Positions 56,945 to 64,000 of a stretch of DNA of 64,000 nucleotides are shown piece after piece (within the stretch, counting starts at the first letter, position 1; each line of letters opens with the position of its first letter). Origin of the DNA: Sphingobium terrigena (GTDB taxonomy: Bacteria > Pseudomonadota > Alphaproteobacteria > Sphingomonadales > Sphingomonadaceae); the NCBI RefSeq assembly GCF_003591655.1, contig NZ_QVRA01000011.1:1-64000 (forward strand). Direction: 5' to 3'. Below the pieces are notes generated by a model. The model saw only the letters and a program-made list of their open reading frames with translations, did not search any database and was not told where the DNA came from. A program made the position numbers and the translations under genes.

Positions 56945-57474
56945 CATTGGAACAGGCGGCATGGCGGTTCGAGATCATGGACGTCATCCACCGCTATTGC
57001 CATGCAGTGGACCGCCGCCGCTGGTCGTTGATGGACAGCGTGTTCCACGAGGACGCCACCTATAAATTCTTCTCGCTGGGTGGGACTTGGCGCGAATTCG
57101 TGGCGCAGGCCCAGGGTCTCATCGATCCGATCGGCCCGACCCATCATCAGGTCAGCAACATCACCGTCCGCTTCGATGGCGACATTGCCTGGACCGAAAC
57201 CTATCTGCGCGCCTATCATCAGGTGCCTGCCGACTATCCGCCCTGGAATATCTTTGCCTTGCCCGGTGGCGGCGTCATCCTGATCGGCGGACGCTATATC
57301 GACCGTTTCGAGCGGCGCGACGGGGAATGGCGCATCGCGCATCGTCATGGCCTGCTCGACTGGCGGCAGGACCATGCGCTGGCCGATGGCGGCCTGAGCA
57401 TAACGCCGCCCGAATGGCGTGGCCGCTATGGCGATGCCGATCCTTCCCGCCCGGTGATGGAAGGTTGGCTGTAG
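56932..57474 (+). CDS. SnoaL-like (nuclear transport factor 2) protein
   Basis: A 180-residue SnoaL_4-type protein, distinct from the two small NTF2-like paralogues. Asp27 (HRYCHAVDRRR) and His70/His71 (PTHHQVSN) correspond in position to the Asp-His dyad of LinA/scytalone-dehydratase-type enzymes. A dehydratase, dehydrohalogenase or isomerase step is possible. It overlaps the SDR by 13 bases and the EthD gene by one. Confidence 0.85.
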   Translation: MAGVTLEQAAWRFEIMDVIHRYCHAVDRRRWSLMDSVFHEDATYKFFSLGGTWREFVAQAQGLIDPIGPTHHQVSNITVRFDGDIAWTETYLRAYHQVPADYPPWNIFALPGGGVILIGGRYIDRFERRDGEWRIAHRHGLLDWRQDHALADGGLSITPPEWRGRYGDADPSRPVMEGWL

Positions 57475-58247
57475 TGGGCGTACCCACCACCATCGCCTTG
57501 CTGGAACGCAAGCCGAGCATTTCCCGCGATCTGTTCTGCCGCTACTGGCGCGACGTGCATGGCGTGATGGCGGCGCGGATACCGGGTTTTGAAACCTATA
57601 CCCAGCATCATGTGACCCCGCACGTCGCCATGGGTTCGCAGGTTGTCGAGTCGTTCGAGGGCATCGCTGTCGTCACATTCGCAGCGCTGGACGATCGCGA
57701 GGGGCTGATCAGCAGCGAGGTGACAAAGCATATTCACCGCGACGAGCAGAATGTTTTTCGTCGTGCGCTGCTCTACAATCTTGATGGTCCGGCAACCACG
57801 ATCCTGGGCCATGCCGACCGGGCGGCACTCGAAAGCCATTTCCTGGTGCTGCCGCAGGGTCTGGACGGCGACGTCGTCGCGCAGCGCCTACTCAGTGCGG
57901 GGGCCGCCATGGTCGCGCTCCATGATCTTGCCGGCGCCGATCCTGCTGGCTGGAACGACACCGATGTCGATGAGGGTGGTGCGGGCCGGCTGTTTGGCGC
58001 CATCATCCAGTGCTGGTGGATTGATGGCGTGGCGGCCAACGCCGTCCTTGCCGACGTGGTGAGCGCGAGCGAGGGGCAGATCGCGTGCTATCGCACGGAC
58101 GCGCGCTATCCGATGGTCGATCGAGGCCGCCCGACGCTTATCGGCCTGCGCGGCCTGGATGTGGTCCGCACCATCGATGAGGCACAGGCCGCCAATCAGC
58201 GCGAACTCGATGTGTTACGCGCCATTTACGGATCTATCGCAGGATGA
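57474..58247 (+). CDS. EthD-domain protein
   Basis: A 257-residue protein whose N-terminal part has the EthD ferredoxin-like pattern (LLERKPSISRDLFCRYWRDV, then HGVMAARIPGFETYTQ). A second, weaker ferredoxin-like half may follow (about 170-255). EthD-type proteins accompany P450 or oxygenase catabolic systems with unclear biochemical role. The GTG start overlaps the upstream stop (TAGTG). It is the last gene before the insertion element. Confidence 0.85.
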   Translation: MGVPTTIALLERKPSISRDLFCRYWRDVHGVMAARIPGFETYTQHHVTPHVAMGSQVVESFEGIAVVTFAALDDREGLISSEVTKHIHRDEQNVFRRALLYNLDGPATTILGHADRAALESHFLVLPQGLDGDVVAQRLLSAGAAMVALHDLAGADPAGWNDTDVDEGGAGRLFGAIIQCWWIDGVAANAVLADVVSASEGQIACYRTDARYPMVDRGRPTLIGLRGLDVVRTIDEAQAANQRELDVLRAIYGSIAG

Positions 58248-58345
58248 AGCCGACGGAGAGAGAGGTGGCCTGGCAAAACTGAACATTGAGATAAGTGGAT
58301 TTTCTGCCTGACGGTGGCCAGTATGGCTGCGAGACAGGAGCAGAG

Positions 58346-58680
58346 ATGAGCCAACGACCCCGCCGGAACCACAGTCCGGCTTTCAAGGTGAAGGTGGCAC
58401 TGGCTGCCGTGAAGGGCGAGAAGACGCTGGCCGAGTTGGCGCAGCAGTTTGACGTGCATCCGAACCAGATCACGACGTAGCGTAGGCAGTTGCTGGAGGG
58501 CGCAGCCGGTGTGTTTGGTTCGGACAAGGCATCGGAAATGGGCGAGCCGCCGGTTGACGTGAATACACTACATGCCAAGATCGGTGAGTTGACGCTGGCG
58601 AATGATCCCCGATCAGGTCGAGGACAAGCTTTTTGGCCGGCGCGCTCGGGAAGGCCGGTCTGTTGCCGAGCGCAAAGCGA
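58346..58680 (+). pseudogene. IS3 OrfA, interrupted
   Basis: Reads MSQRPRRNHSPAFKVKVALA, LAELAQQFDVHPNQITT and then TAG at 58478, where the family has tryptophan. After the stop the homologous frame resumes (RRQLLEGAAGVFG) as far as LTLAND. An apparent 23-base insertion (58607-58629) then separates it from the GALGKAGLLPSAK end found in another frame. Confidence 0.75.
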
Positions 58681-59530
58681 TGATCGATCGTTCGCACAGT
58701 CTGCCGCTGTCGCGGCAGGTGCGGGAACTGGGGATCAGCCGGGGCAGCGTCTATTATCTGCCCAGGCCGGTTTCGGTGGCTGATCTGGCGATCATGCGGC
58801 GCATCGACGAACTGCACCTGGAATTTCCGTTCGCGGGCAGTCGAATGCTGCGCGATCTGCTGCGGCAGGAAGGGATCGCGATCGGCCGCCAGCATGTGGC
58901 CACGCTGATGAAGAAGATGGCGATCGAGGCGATTTACCGTCGCTCGAACACATCGAAGGCTCTCCTGAGCTTGTCGAAGGGCCGACGCCAGGGCACAAGG
59001 TTTACCCCTATCTGCTGCGCAAACTGCCGATCGTGCGGCCCAACCAGGTCTGGGCGACTGACATCAGCTACATCCCGATGGCGAGGGGGTTCGTCTATCT
59101 CGTGGCCATCGTGGATTGGTTCAGCCGTAAGGTCCTGGCCTGGCGTGTGTCGATCACGATGGAGGCCGACTTCTGCGTCGAGGCGCTGGAGGAAGCCCTG
59201 GCGCGCTACAGCAAGCCCGAGATTTTCAATACGGATCAAGGCAGTCAATTCACCAGTCACGCCTTCACCAGCGTGCTGCACCGGGAGGAAATCGCCATCA
59301 GCATGGACGGCCGGGGCGCATGGCGCGACAATGTGGTGGTCGAGCGCCTGTGGCGCTCGGTGAAATATGAGGAGGTTTACCTCCGCGCCTACGCCGCGGT
59401 CAACGAAGCCCGGATATCGATCGGTCGTTATCTGAACTTTTACAACGCAAGGAGGCCGCATTCGAGCCTTGGTGCCCGGACCCCGGACCAGGCATATTTT
59501 GACAACCTGCCAATGGCGATGACAGCATGA
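58681..59530 (+). pseudogene. IS3 OrfB transposase, frameshifted
   Basis: From the ATG at 58681 the frame gives MIDRSHSLPLSRQVRELGIS and continues to YRRSNTSK. A 23-base insertion (58959-58981) containing CCTGAGCTTGTCGAAGG shifts the frame. The DDE integrase core continues in the other frame with VWATDISYIP, FNTDQGSQFTS and the Glu region RRPHSSLGARTP. All catalytic residues remain recognisable, but no continuous protein can be made. Confidence 0.8.
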
Positions 59531-59673
59531 ATTTGGCCGCCGATATGGGGCGTCACTCCGGTCGGGCTTCGCCCTCCCTGCATGACGCCCCATATCGGCA
59601 GTTCGATGATGAAACCGGCAGATGATCCACTTATCGAATGCCGATCCGTGTTCAGACTACCCCGGCCACCTCT

Positions 59674-60571
59674 GAATAGCCCATGCGCCGCAATGCCGCG
59701 TTGATGGTGTTTTCGCTGATCGGCCTTGCTCGGGTGCGGATCGAAGGGAACACATAGCGCCCGGAGCCGGATAAGGATCGCATGGCTTGCAGTATCGCGA
59801 GAGCCTGCCGAGACAGAGGCACCGAATGGGGCTGGCGCATTTTCATCTTTGTTACCGGGATCGTCCAGACAGCTTTGTCGAAATTGACCTCAGCCCATTC
59901 CATCTGCCGCAGTTCGCCCGGACGCTGTAAGATATGAGGTGTCAGTTTAAGGGCGTACATGACGGCGGGATCACACTGATAATCCTCGATAGCGGGCAGG
60001 AGGGCGCCGGATCACGTTCGGCACGCGCCGTTGCGACTGCAAAGCGGAAAACACGGCTGGCAAAGGCGCGCAGGAGATTGGCGGTTTCCAAGCGGCCCCG
60101 TCGTTCATGCTTCTGCAGTTCATGAAGAAGTTCCTGAGGCGTGATATCGGTGACAGGCCGCTTTCCGAAGTCTGCCCCCATCAGTTTCACAAACCAGCGC
60201 ATCTTCTCCAGCGTTGGCTCAGCCAACCCCTCACGCGCTTTCTTCTCTATCAATTCCTCGGCCACGCTAGCGAAGCTGTTGCTGGCCCGAATGCTCGCCT
60301 CGATGCGGGCTTGCCGCTTGGCTACATTGGGATCGACCGCGTGAGCCAGTTGCTTACGGGCTGCATCCCTGGCGGCGCGCGCCTCGGCCAGCGTAATCTC
60401 GGGATACGCCCGTAGCGACAGCTACCGCTCCACGCCGTCGATACGGCATTTGATTCGCCACAGCTTGCTGCCTCTTGGATTGACGAGCAAATATAAACCC
60501 TGGGAGTCAGTAACCTTGTAAGGCTTGTCTGCGGGCTTGGCATTGCGAATAGCGGTATCGGTTAGCGCCAT
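59674..60571 (-). pseudogene. P4-type tyrosine-recombinase integrase, disrupted
   Basis: Starts at 60571 with MALTDTAIRNAKPADKPYKV (DUF4102 arm-binding domain). A TAG follows IDGVER (near 60422). Homology continues through the core-binding domain (ASVAEELIEKKAREGL). An internal deletion removes about 50 codons after AERDPA. The catalytic part with LTPHILQRPGELRQMEWAEV (first arginine region) runs to ALRRMGYS and is cut by the insertion sequence. The HxxR and tyrosine boxes are missing, so the island cannot be mobilised by its own integrase. Confidence 0.88.
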
Positions 60572-60755
60572 TGGGGCCTCGATTCTGCTGGGGCCTTTTG
60601 AGGCCCCCAAATTAGGCCCCCATCATCCGCAGTTGCAGGCAAATAAGGGCATCCACTGATAATCAGCGAATGCCCATAAACATAGGGAAATCAGGGATTT
60701 TTCAACTGTTGGCAGACGTCGCCAGACAGGATTTTGGAGGCCCGAGCCGGAATCG
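60549..60755. repeat. right direct repeat of the genomic island (attachment-site copy)
   Basis: Contains the integrase start, a TGGGGCCTTTTGAGGCCCCCA hairpin-like dyad, the 20-base blocks shared with the left copy and the 3' part of tRNA-Cys. It is longer than the left copy because the hairpin and the CCA end are retained. The exact crossover core probably lies in the 3' end of the tRNA. Confidence 0.88.
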
Positions 60756-60808
60756 AACCGGCGTGCAAGGATTTGCAGTCCTCTGCGTAACCACTCCGCC
60801 ATCGGGCC
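60735..60808 (-). tRNA. tRNA-Cys (GCA)
   Basis: A 74-nt cloverleaf including an encoded CCA: acceptor stem GGCCCGA/TCGGGCC, D-arm GCGGAGTGGTTACGC, anticodon loop CTGCAAA with GCA, T-arm GGTTCGATTCC, and discriminator T as usual for cysteine. Its 3' end is the integration site of the island. Confidence 0.96.
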
Positions 60809-61007
60809 ATCCGTCGCGGTGGACGCCGCAAATGTGCGGCTTTGGTTGCAAAGTCAAGCGGCGGATCGGGCGGGGGCGTCAAGATTCTGATCGCCTGCCA
60901 TGCAAAGCCGCTTGGCGTGGCCTGCGCGCTGATTTAGAGGTCCGTTGATCCCCTTGCTGTATTGCATTGCCAATACAGTTGTGCCAAGTCCAGTCGACCA
61001 AGCGAGA

Positions 61008-61640
61008 ATGATCGTGACCGAGCAGAATTTTTCTTCGATGCGGACCGCCATGGTCGAAAGCCAGTTGCGTACCAGCGACGTGGATGATCCGCGCGTGATC
61101 GCCGCGATGGCCAGCGTGCCGCGTGAGGATTATGTCCCGGCCGAACGCCGCGCCATGACCTATATCGATCGCCCGATCCCGCTGAGCGGTGGCCGTGCGC
61201 TCAACCCGCCTTTGGTGGTTGGTCGCCTGCTGACCGAGGCGAAAGTTGCACCCGGTGACAAGGTGCTGCTGATCGGCGCGGCGACGGGCTATAGCGCCGC
61301 GCTGCTGACCGCGCTGGGCGCGCAGGTGACGGCGGTAGAGGAAGAGGGCGGGCCGGACATCGCTGGCGCAAGCCTGGTGCGCGGGCCGCTGAACGCCGGG
61401 GCGGCTTCTGGCGCGCCCTATGATCTTTTGTTCATCGACGGCGCAGTGGCGGAAGTGCCTGCCGCGCTCGTTGGGCAGCTTGTCGACGGGGCGCGGGTCG
61501 TCACGGGTGTGGTCGAACGCGGGGTCACCCGGTTGGCGAGCGGTCGGGTTGTTGCGGGCGTGCTGGGCCTGTCCAGCGTTGCCGATATCGAGATGGTGGT
61601 GCTGCCGGGCTTTGCCGCGCCGGAGCGATTCGTTTTTTGA
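61008..61640 (+). CDS. protein-L-isoaspartate O-methyltransferase family protein
   Basis: A 210-residue SAM-dependent methyltransferase of the Pcm family: MVESQLRTSDVDDPRVIAAM, VPREDYVPAERR, LLIGAATGYSAALLTALGA (motif I, with an altered LLIGAATGY instead of the usual LEIGTGSGY) and LLFIDGAVAEVP. Alphaproteobacterial proteins of this type next to tolC are often considered divergent and may not repair isoaspartate. It is followed after 10 bases by the TolC-like gene. Confidence 0.88.
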   Translation: MIVTEQNFSSMRTAMVESQLRTSDVDDPRVIAAMASVPREDYVPAERRAMTYIDRPIPLSGGRALNPPLVVGRLLTEAKVAPGDKVLLIGAATGYSAALLTALGAQVTAVEEEGGPDIAGASLVRGPLNAGAASGAPYDLLFIDGAVAEVPAALVGQLVDGARVVTGVVERGVTRLASGRVVAGVLGLSSVADIEMVVLPGFAAPERFVF

Positions 61641-61650
61641 GACGGGGATC

Positions 61651-63126
61651 ATGACAGCAAAGCGACCTACTTTCCGGCGGACCACCGCTACAGCCTTGCT
61701 GTTGCTATCCTCTTGCCTGGCCGGTCCGGCCATGGCCGAAACGCTGCAAGGCGCGCTGGCGAAGGCCTATGCGTCCAACCCGACGCTGACCGGCGCGCGC
61801 GCGGGGCAGCGGGCGACCGATGAGAATGTGCCGATCCAGAAGGCGGGCGGGCGTCCCGCGGCGGATGTGAGCGCCAGCTTTTCGGAGAGCATCCTCAAAC
61901 CCACGATCAGCTTTACGTCGCCCCAACGGACGGTGAATGCGCAGGCGCAGTTGAGCGTGCCCATCTATTCGGGCGGGTCGGTCCGCAACGGTGTAAAGGC
62001 CGCCAAGGTCCGGGTCGAGGCGGGGCAGGCCAATCTGCGCGGCACCGAAGCCAGCATTTTTTCGCAGGTCGTCGGTGCCTATATGGACGTGATCCGCGAC
62101 AGCGCGATCGTCTCGCTCAATCAGGCCAATGTGAAGGTGCTGGAGGTCAATCTCCAGGCGACCAACGACCGGTTCGAGGTCGGCGACCTGACCCGCACCG
62201 ACGTGGCCCAGTCGCAATCGCGGCTGGCGCTGGCGCAGGCCGATTTGCAGACGGTGCAGGCGAACCTGATCACCAGCCGCGAAAATTACATTGCGCTGGT
62301 GGGCGAGGCGCCCGACATGCTGGAGCCGCCGCCGGTCCTGCCGGGGCTGCCCGCCACGCCCGATCTGGCGGTGCAGGTGGCGCTGGCCGACAATCCCGAC
62401 ATTGCGTCGGCCAAGAAAGCGCGGGAAGCCGCTCGCTATGACGTGCGGGTGGCCAAGGCGGGCAATCTGCCCATCCTCTCGGCCTTCACCCAGGCAGGCT
62501 ATACCAATTATCTCGATACGCTCGAAAATGGCACGGCCGGGGGCGGATCGCAGATCAACAAGCAGGCGCAGGCCGGGGTGCAGCTGAGCATCCCCCTTTA
62601 TCAGGGTGGCCGCGTCGCCGCGCAGGTGCGCCAGCGCCAGGCGCAGGAATCGCAGGCGATCGAGCAGGAAATCCAGGTCGAACGCGGGGTCATCGCCCAG
62701 GCGCGCGCCGCCTATGCCAGCTGGCAGGCCTCGCTCCAGGCGATCGAGTCCAACCAGAAGGCGGTCGATGCGACCAGCCTGTCGCTGGAAGGCGTGCGGG
62801 CCGAAAATTCGGTGGGCAGCCGCACCATCCTCGACATCCTCAATGCCGAACAGGAAGCGCTCAACGCCCGCGTCCAGCTGGTGTCGGCGCGGCGCAACGC
62901 CTATGTAGCGGGGTTCAGCCTGCTCGCCGCGATGGGTCATGCCGAAGCGGACGATCTGGGTCTGGCCAGCGGCGCGCTCTATGATCCCATGGTCAATTAT
63001 GATCGGGTGAAGGGCAAATGGTTCGACTGGGACTATGATGCCGCGCCCCGGCCGGTCGCCACGCGCACCGTTGACACGCTGCCGCAAAACGCCAATGTGA
63101 GTCCCGATACGGCACAACAGCCATAA
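61651..63126 (+). CDS. tolC: TolC-family outer-membrane channel
   Basis: A 491-residue protein with a signal peptide (about 1-29, ending AMAE) and two OEP domains with typical motifs: LQGALAKAYASNPTLTGARA, RTDVAQSQSRLALAQADLQ, LSIPLYQGGRVAAQVRQ and TILDILNAEQEALNARVQLV. It is the housekeeping TolC-type exit duct for efflux and type I secretion. Core location after pcm is conserved in sphingomonads. Confidence 0.94.
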   Translation: MTAKRPTFRRTTATALLLLSSCLAGPAMAETLQGALAKAYASNPTLTGARAGQRATDENVPIQKAGGRPAADVSASFSESILKPTISFTSPQRTVNAQAQLSVPIYSGGSVRNGVKAAKVRVEAGQANLRGTEASIFSQVVGAYMDVIRDSAIVSLNQANVKVLEVNLQATNDRFEVGDLTRTDVAQSQSRLALAQADLQTVQANLITSRENYIALVGEAPDMLEPPPVLPGLPATPDLAVQVALADNPDIASAKKAREAARYDVRVAKAGNLPILSAFTQAGYTNYLDTLENGTAGGGSQINKQAQAGVQLSIPLYQGGRVAAQVRQRQAQESQAIEQEIQVERGVIAQARAAYASWQASLQAIESNQKAVDATSLSLEGVRAENSVGSRTILDILNAEQEALNARVQLVSARRNAYVAGFSLLAAMGHAEADDLGLASGALYDPMVNYDRVKGKWFDWDYDAAPRPVATRTVDTLPQNANVSPDTAQQP

Positions 63127-63163
63127 GGGGCTGTTTTTGCGCGGCCGATAGTCAGGGGACGGC

Positions 63164-63670
63164 ATGGGCGACATGAGCAAGGAACCCTCGATGGAAGAGA
63201 TACTCTCGTCCATCAAGCGGATCATCGCCGAGGAAGGCGAGGATGCTGTGCAGGCGGTACCACGTCGTGGCCGCGCCGATGCTGCGCCCAAGGCGATGAT
63301 CGAACCGGGTGAGCCGGAGCGCGCCCCCTTCGTGCCGCTGATCGACGAAGTGCTGGAACTGACCGAAGAGGTCGTGGTGGAGGATGTGATGCCCGCTCCC
63401 AAGCCTGCCGCCAAGGCGACGCCGGTGGCCAAGCCTGCCGCCGCAGCGGACGAGTCGATCCTGTCGGTCGAAAGCGAAGTCGCGGCGCGCCATTCGCTCT
63501 CCGCCCTCTCTTCCATGCTGGTCGCCGCCCCGGAAGGCGCGGACAATACGCTCGACGGGCTGGTCCGGTCGATGCTGAAACCCATGCTCAAGGAATGGCT
63601 CGACGCGCGCCTGCCTGCATTGGTCGAGGACATGGTGGCCAAGGAAATCGCGCGCATCACCGCGCGCTGA
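63164..63670 (+). CDS. DUF2497 (PopZ-like) protein
   Basis: A 168-residue protein with the family N-terminus EPSMEEILSSIKRIIAEE, an acidic/proline-alanine linker and a helical C-terminus (LVRSMLKPMLKEWLDARLPA, then LVEDMVAKEIARI). This is the layout of PopZ polar-organising proteins and their alphaproteobacterial relatives. An in-frame ATG at 63173 is an alternative start. Confidence 0.92.
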   Translation: MGDMSKEPSMEEILSSIKRIIAEEGEDAVQAVPRRGRADAAPKAMIEPGEPERAPFVPLIDEVLELTEEVVVEDVMPAPKPAAKATPVAKPAAAADESILSVESEVAARHSLSALSSMLVAAPEGADNTLDGLVRSMLKPMLKEWLDARLPALVEDMVAKEIARITAR

Positions 63671-63777
63671 GCCGCACCCCTGCCGCTCCATTTTTTGATA
63701 CGGGGCGTGGACTATATCATGATGGACATGCGCAGCCCGATGCCCGGATAGACAGACGGGTTTTCAGGGGATTGGTG

Positions 63778-64000
63778 ATGATGTTGAGCAGACGCGGCCT
63801 GGTTCTTGGCGCAGTAGGCGCATCGCTCGCCGCGATGACGCCCTCCCTCCCGATGTGGAGCGCGGTGGCCCAGCAGGCGGGCGATGCCGCCGACATGGCC
63901 CGCTTCATCGCCGCGCTGCCCAAGGCGGAATATCATGTCCATCTGGAAGGCACGCTGGAAGCGGACATGAAGTTCGCGCTGGCGAAGCGCAACGGGCTGG
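63778..64000 (+). CDS. adenosine-deaminase-like protein (partial, runs off window)
   Basis: The first 74 residues are visible. A twin-arginine-like signal (SRRGLVLGAVGASLAAM) precedes PKAEYHVHLEGTLEADMKFA, whose HVHLEGT matches the metal-binding HxH of adenosine deaminases. Export makes a periplasmic deaminase of purine nucleosides or related compounds plausible. The C-terminus is outside the window. Confidence 0.85.
   Translation, partial: MMLSRRGLVLGAVGASLAAMTPSLPMWSAVAQQAGDAADMARFIAALPKAEYHVHLEGTLEADMKFALAKRNGL

Larger units (their letters stand above)
58261..59673 (+). mobile_element. degenerate IS3-family insertion sequence
   Basis: About 1.4 kb with imperfect terminal inverted repeats: the left end (GTGGCCTGGCAAAACTGAAC, then ATAAGTGGAT and TCTGCC) mirrors the right end. 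It encodes IS3-type OrfA and OrfB, both inactivated. No exact target duplication is visible (GAG and GAA at the edges), consistent with a flanking deletion. Its right end has cut the integrase gene. Confidence 0.88.

Noticed and set aside
56932..57474. A LinA-type hexachlorocyclohexane dehydrochlorinase
   Set aside because: The Asp and His positions fit the fold, but length and most surrounding residues differ and no other lin genes are nearby; only the general SnoaL-like family can be supported.
40227..58247. Resemblance to the ethyl tert-butyl ether (eth) cluster: AraC regulator, P450 and EthD-domain protein
   Set aside because: The eth ferredoxin reductase and matching ferredoxin are missing, gene order differs and many extra enzymes are present; shared EthD domains are common in unrelated catabolic loci.
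28351..60734. A prophage or CRISPR array within the island
   Set aside because: There are no capsid, tail, terminase or portal-like genes, and no regularly spaced short repeats; the cargo is metabolic and transport-related.

Overview
This window looks like a chromosomal segment of an alphaproteobacterium of the Sphingomonadaceae (Sphingobium/Sphingomonas/Novosphingobium type). The evidence is the high-GC coding style, the conserved lptD-surA-pdxA-rsmA order, the pcm-tolC-DUF2497 order beside a tRNA-Cys, short GC-rich palindromes of a type I associate with sphingomonads, and abundant TonB-dependent receptors. No database search was possible; assignments rest on motifs and remembered families.

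Region 1 (1-23.6 kb) is ordinary core genome: two tandem Tat-exported HisC-like aminotransferases, ptsP, a RodZ-like protein, cpoB/ybgF, tilS, ftsH, guaB, rsmB, a TPR protein, the minus-strand outer-membrane/ribosome group lptD-surA-pdxA-rsmA, then pepA-holC, ndk and a glutathione S-transferase. Region 2 (24.1-28.35 kb) is a tightly overlapping three-gene secretion-like operon (ABC exporter-HlyD-TolC). The ABC protein keeps a full-length nucleotide-binding domain, but every catalytic motif is replaced. An inverted repeat of GCGTTGCA-type half-sites lies just upstream.

Region 3 (about 28.4-60.75 kb) is a genomic island of about 32 kb at the 3' end of a tRNA-Cys(GCA) gene. A long imperfect direct repeat that includes the 3' end of the tRNA and the start of a P4-type integrase is found at both edges. 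The right-hand integrase is a pseudogene cut off by a dead IS3-family element, so the island is probably immobile. Its cargo has several modules: an iron-uptake-like group (TonB receptor, membrane protein, PepSY protein, PNPOx-like protein); a SIMPL protein; a decayed AbiEi/AbiEii toxin-antitoxin pair; an SDR-thiolase-enoyl-CoA hydratase beta-oxidation trio with an AraC regulator; a cytochrome-oxidase-III/IV-like membrane trio; and a large catabolic locus. That locus holds a TonB receptor, two paralogous NTF2-like proteins, P450, an FAD-linked 2-hydroxyacid dehydrogenase type enzyme, a Rieske ferredoxin, a GST-like protein, a fused indolepyruvate:ferredoxin oxidoreductase, an aldehyde dehydrogenase, two SDRs, a SnoaL-like protein and an EthD-domain protein. 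Together these suggest import of an unknown hydrophobic substrate, P450 hydroxylation, oxidation to a 2-oxo acid or aldehyde, conversion to an acyl-CoA and beta-oxidation.

Region 4 (60.8-64 kb) returns to core genome: a Pcm-family methyltransferase, a TolC-family protein, a DUF2497 (PopZ-like) protein and the start of a Tat-exported adenosine-deaminase-like protein that runs off the window. The two strongest candidates for undescribed biology are the catalytically dead ABC exporter operon and the P450/2-oxoacid-oxidoreductase catabolic locus on the island.
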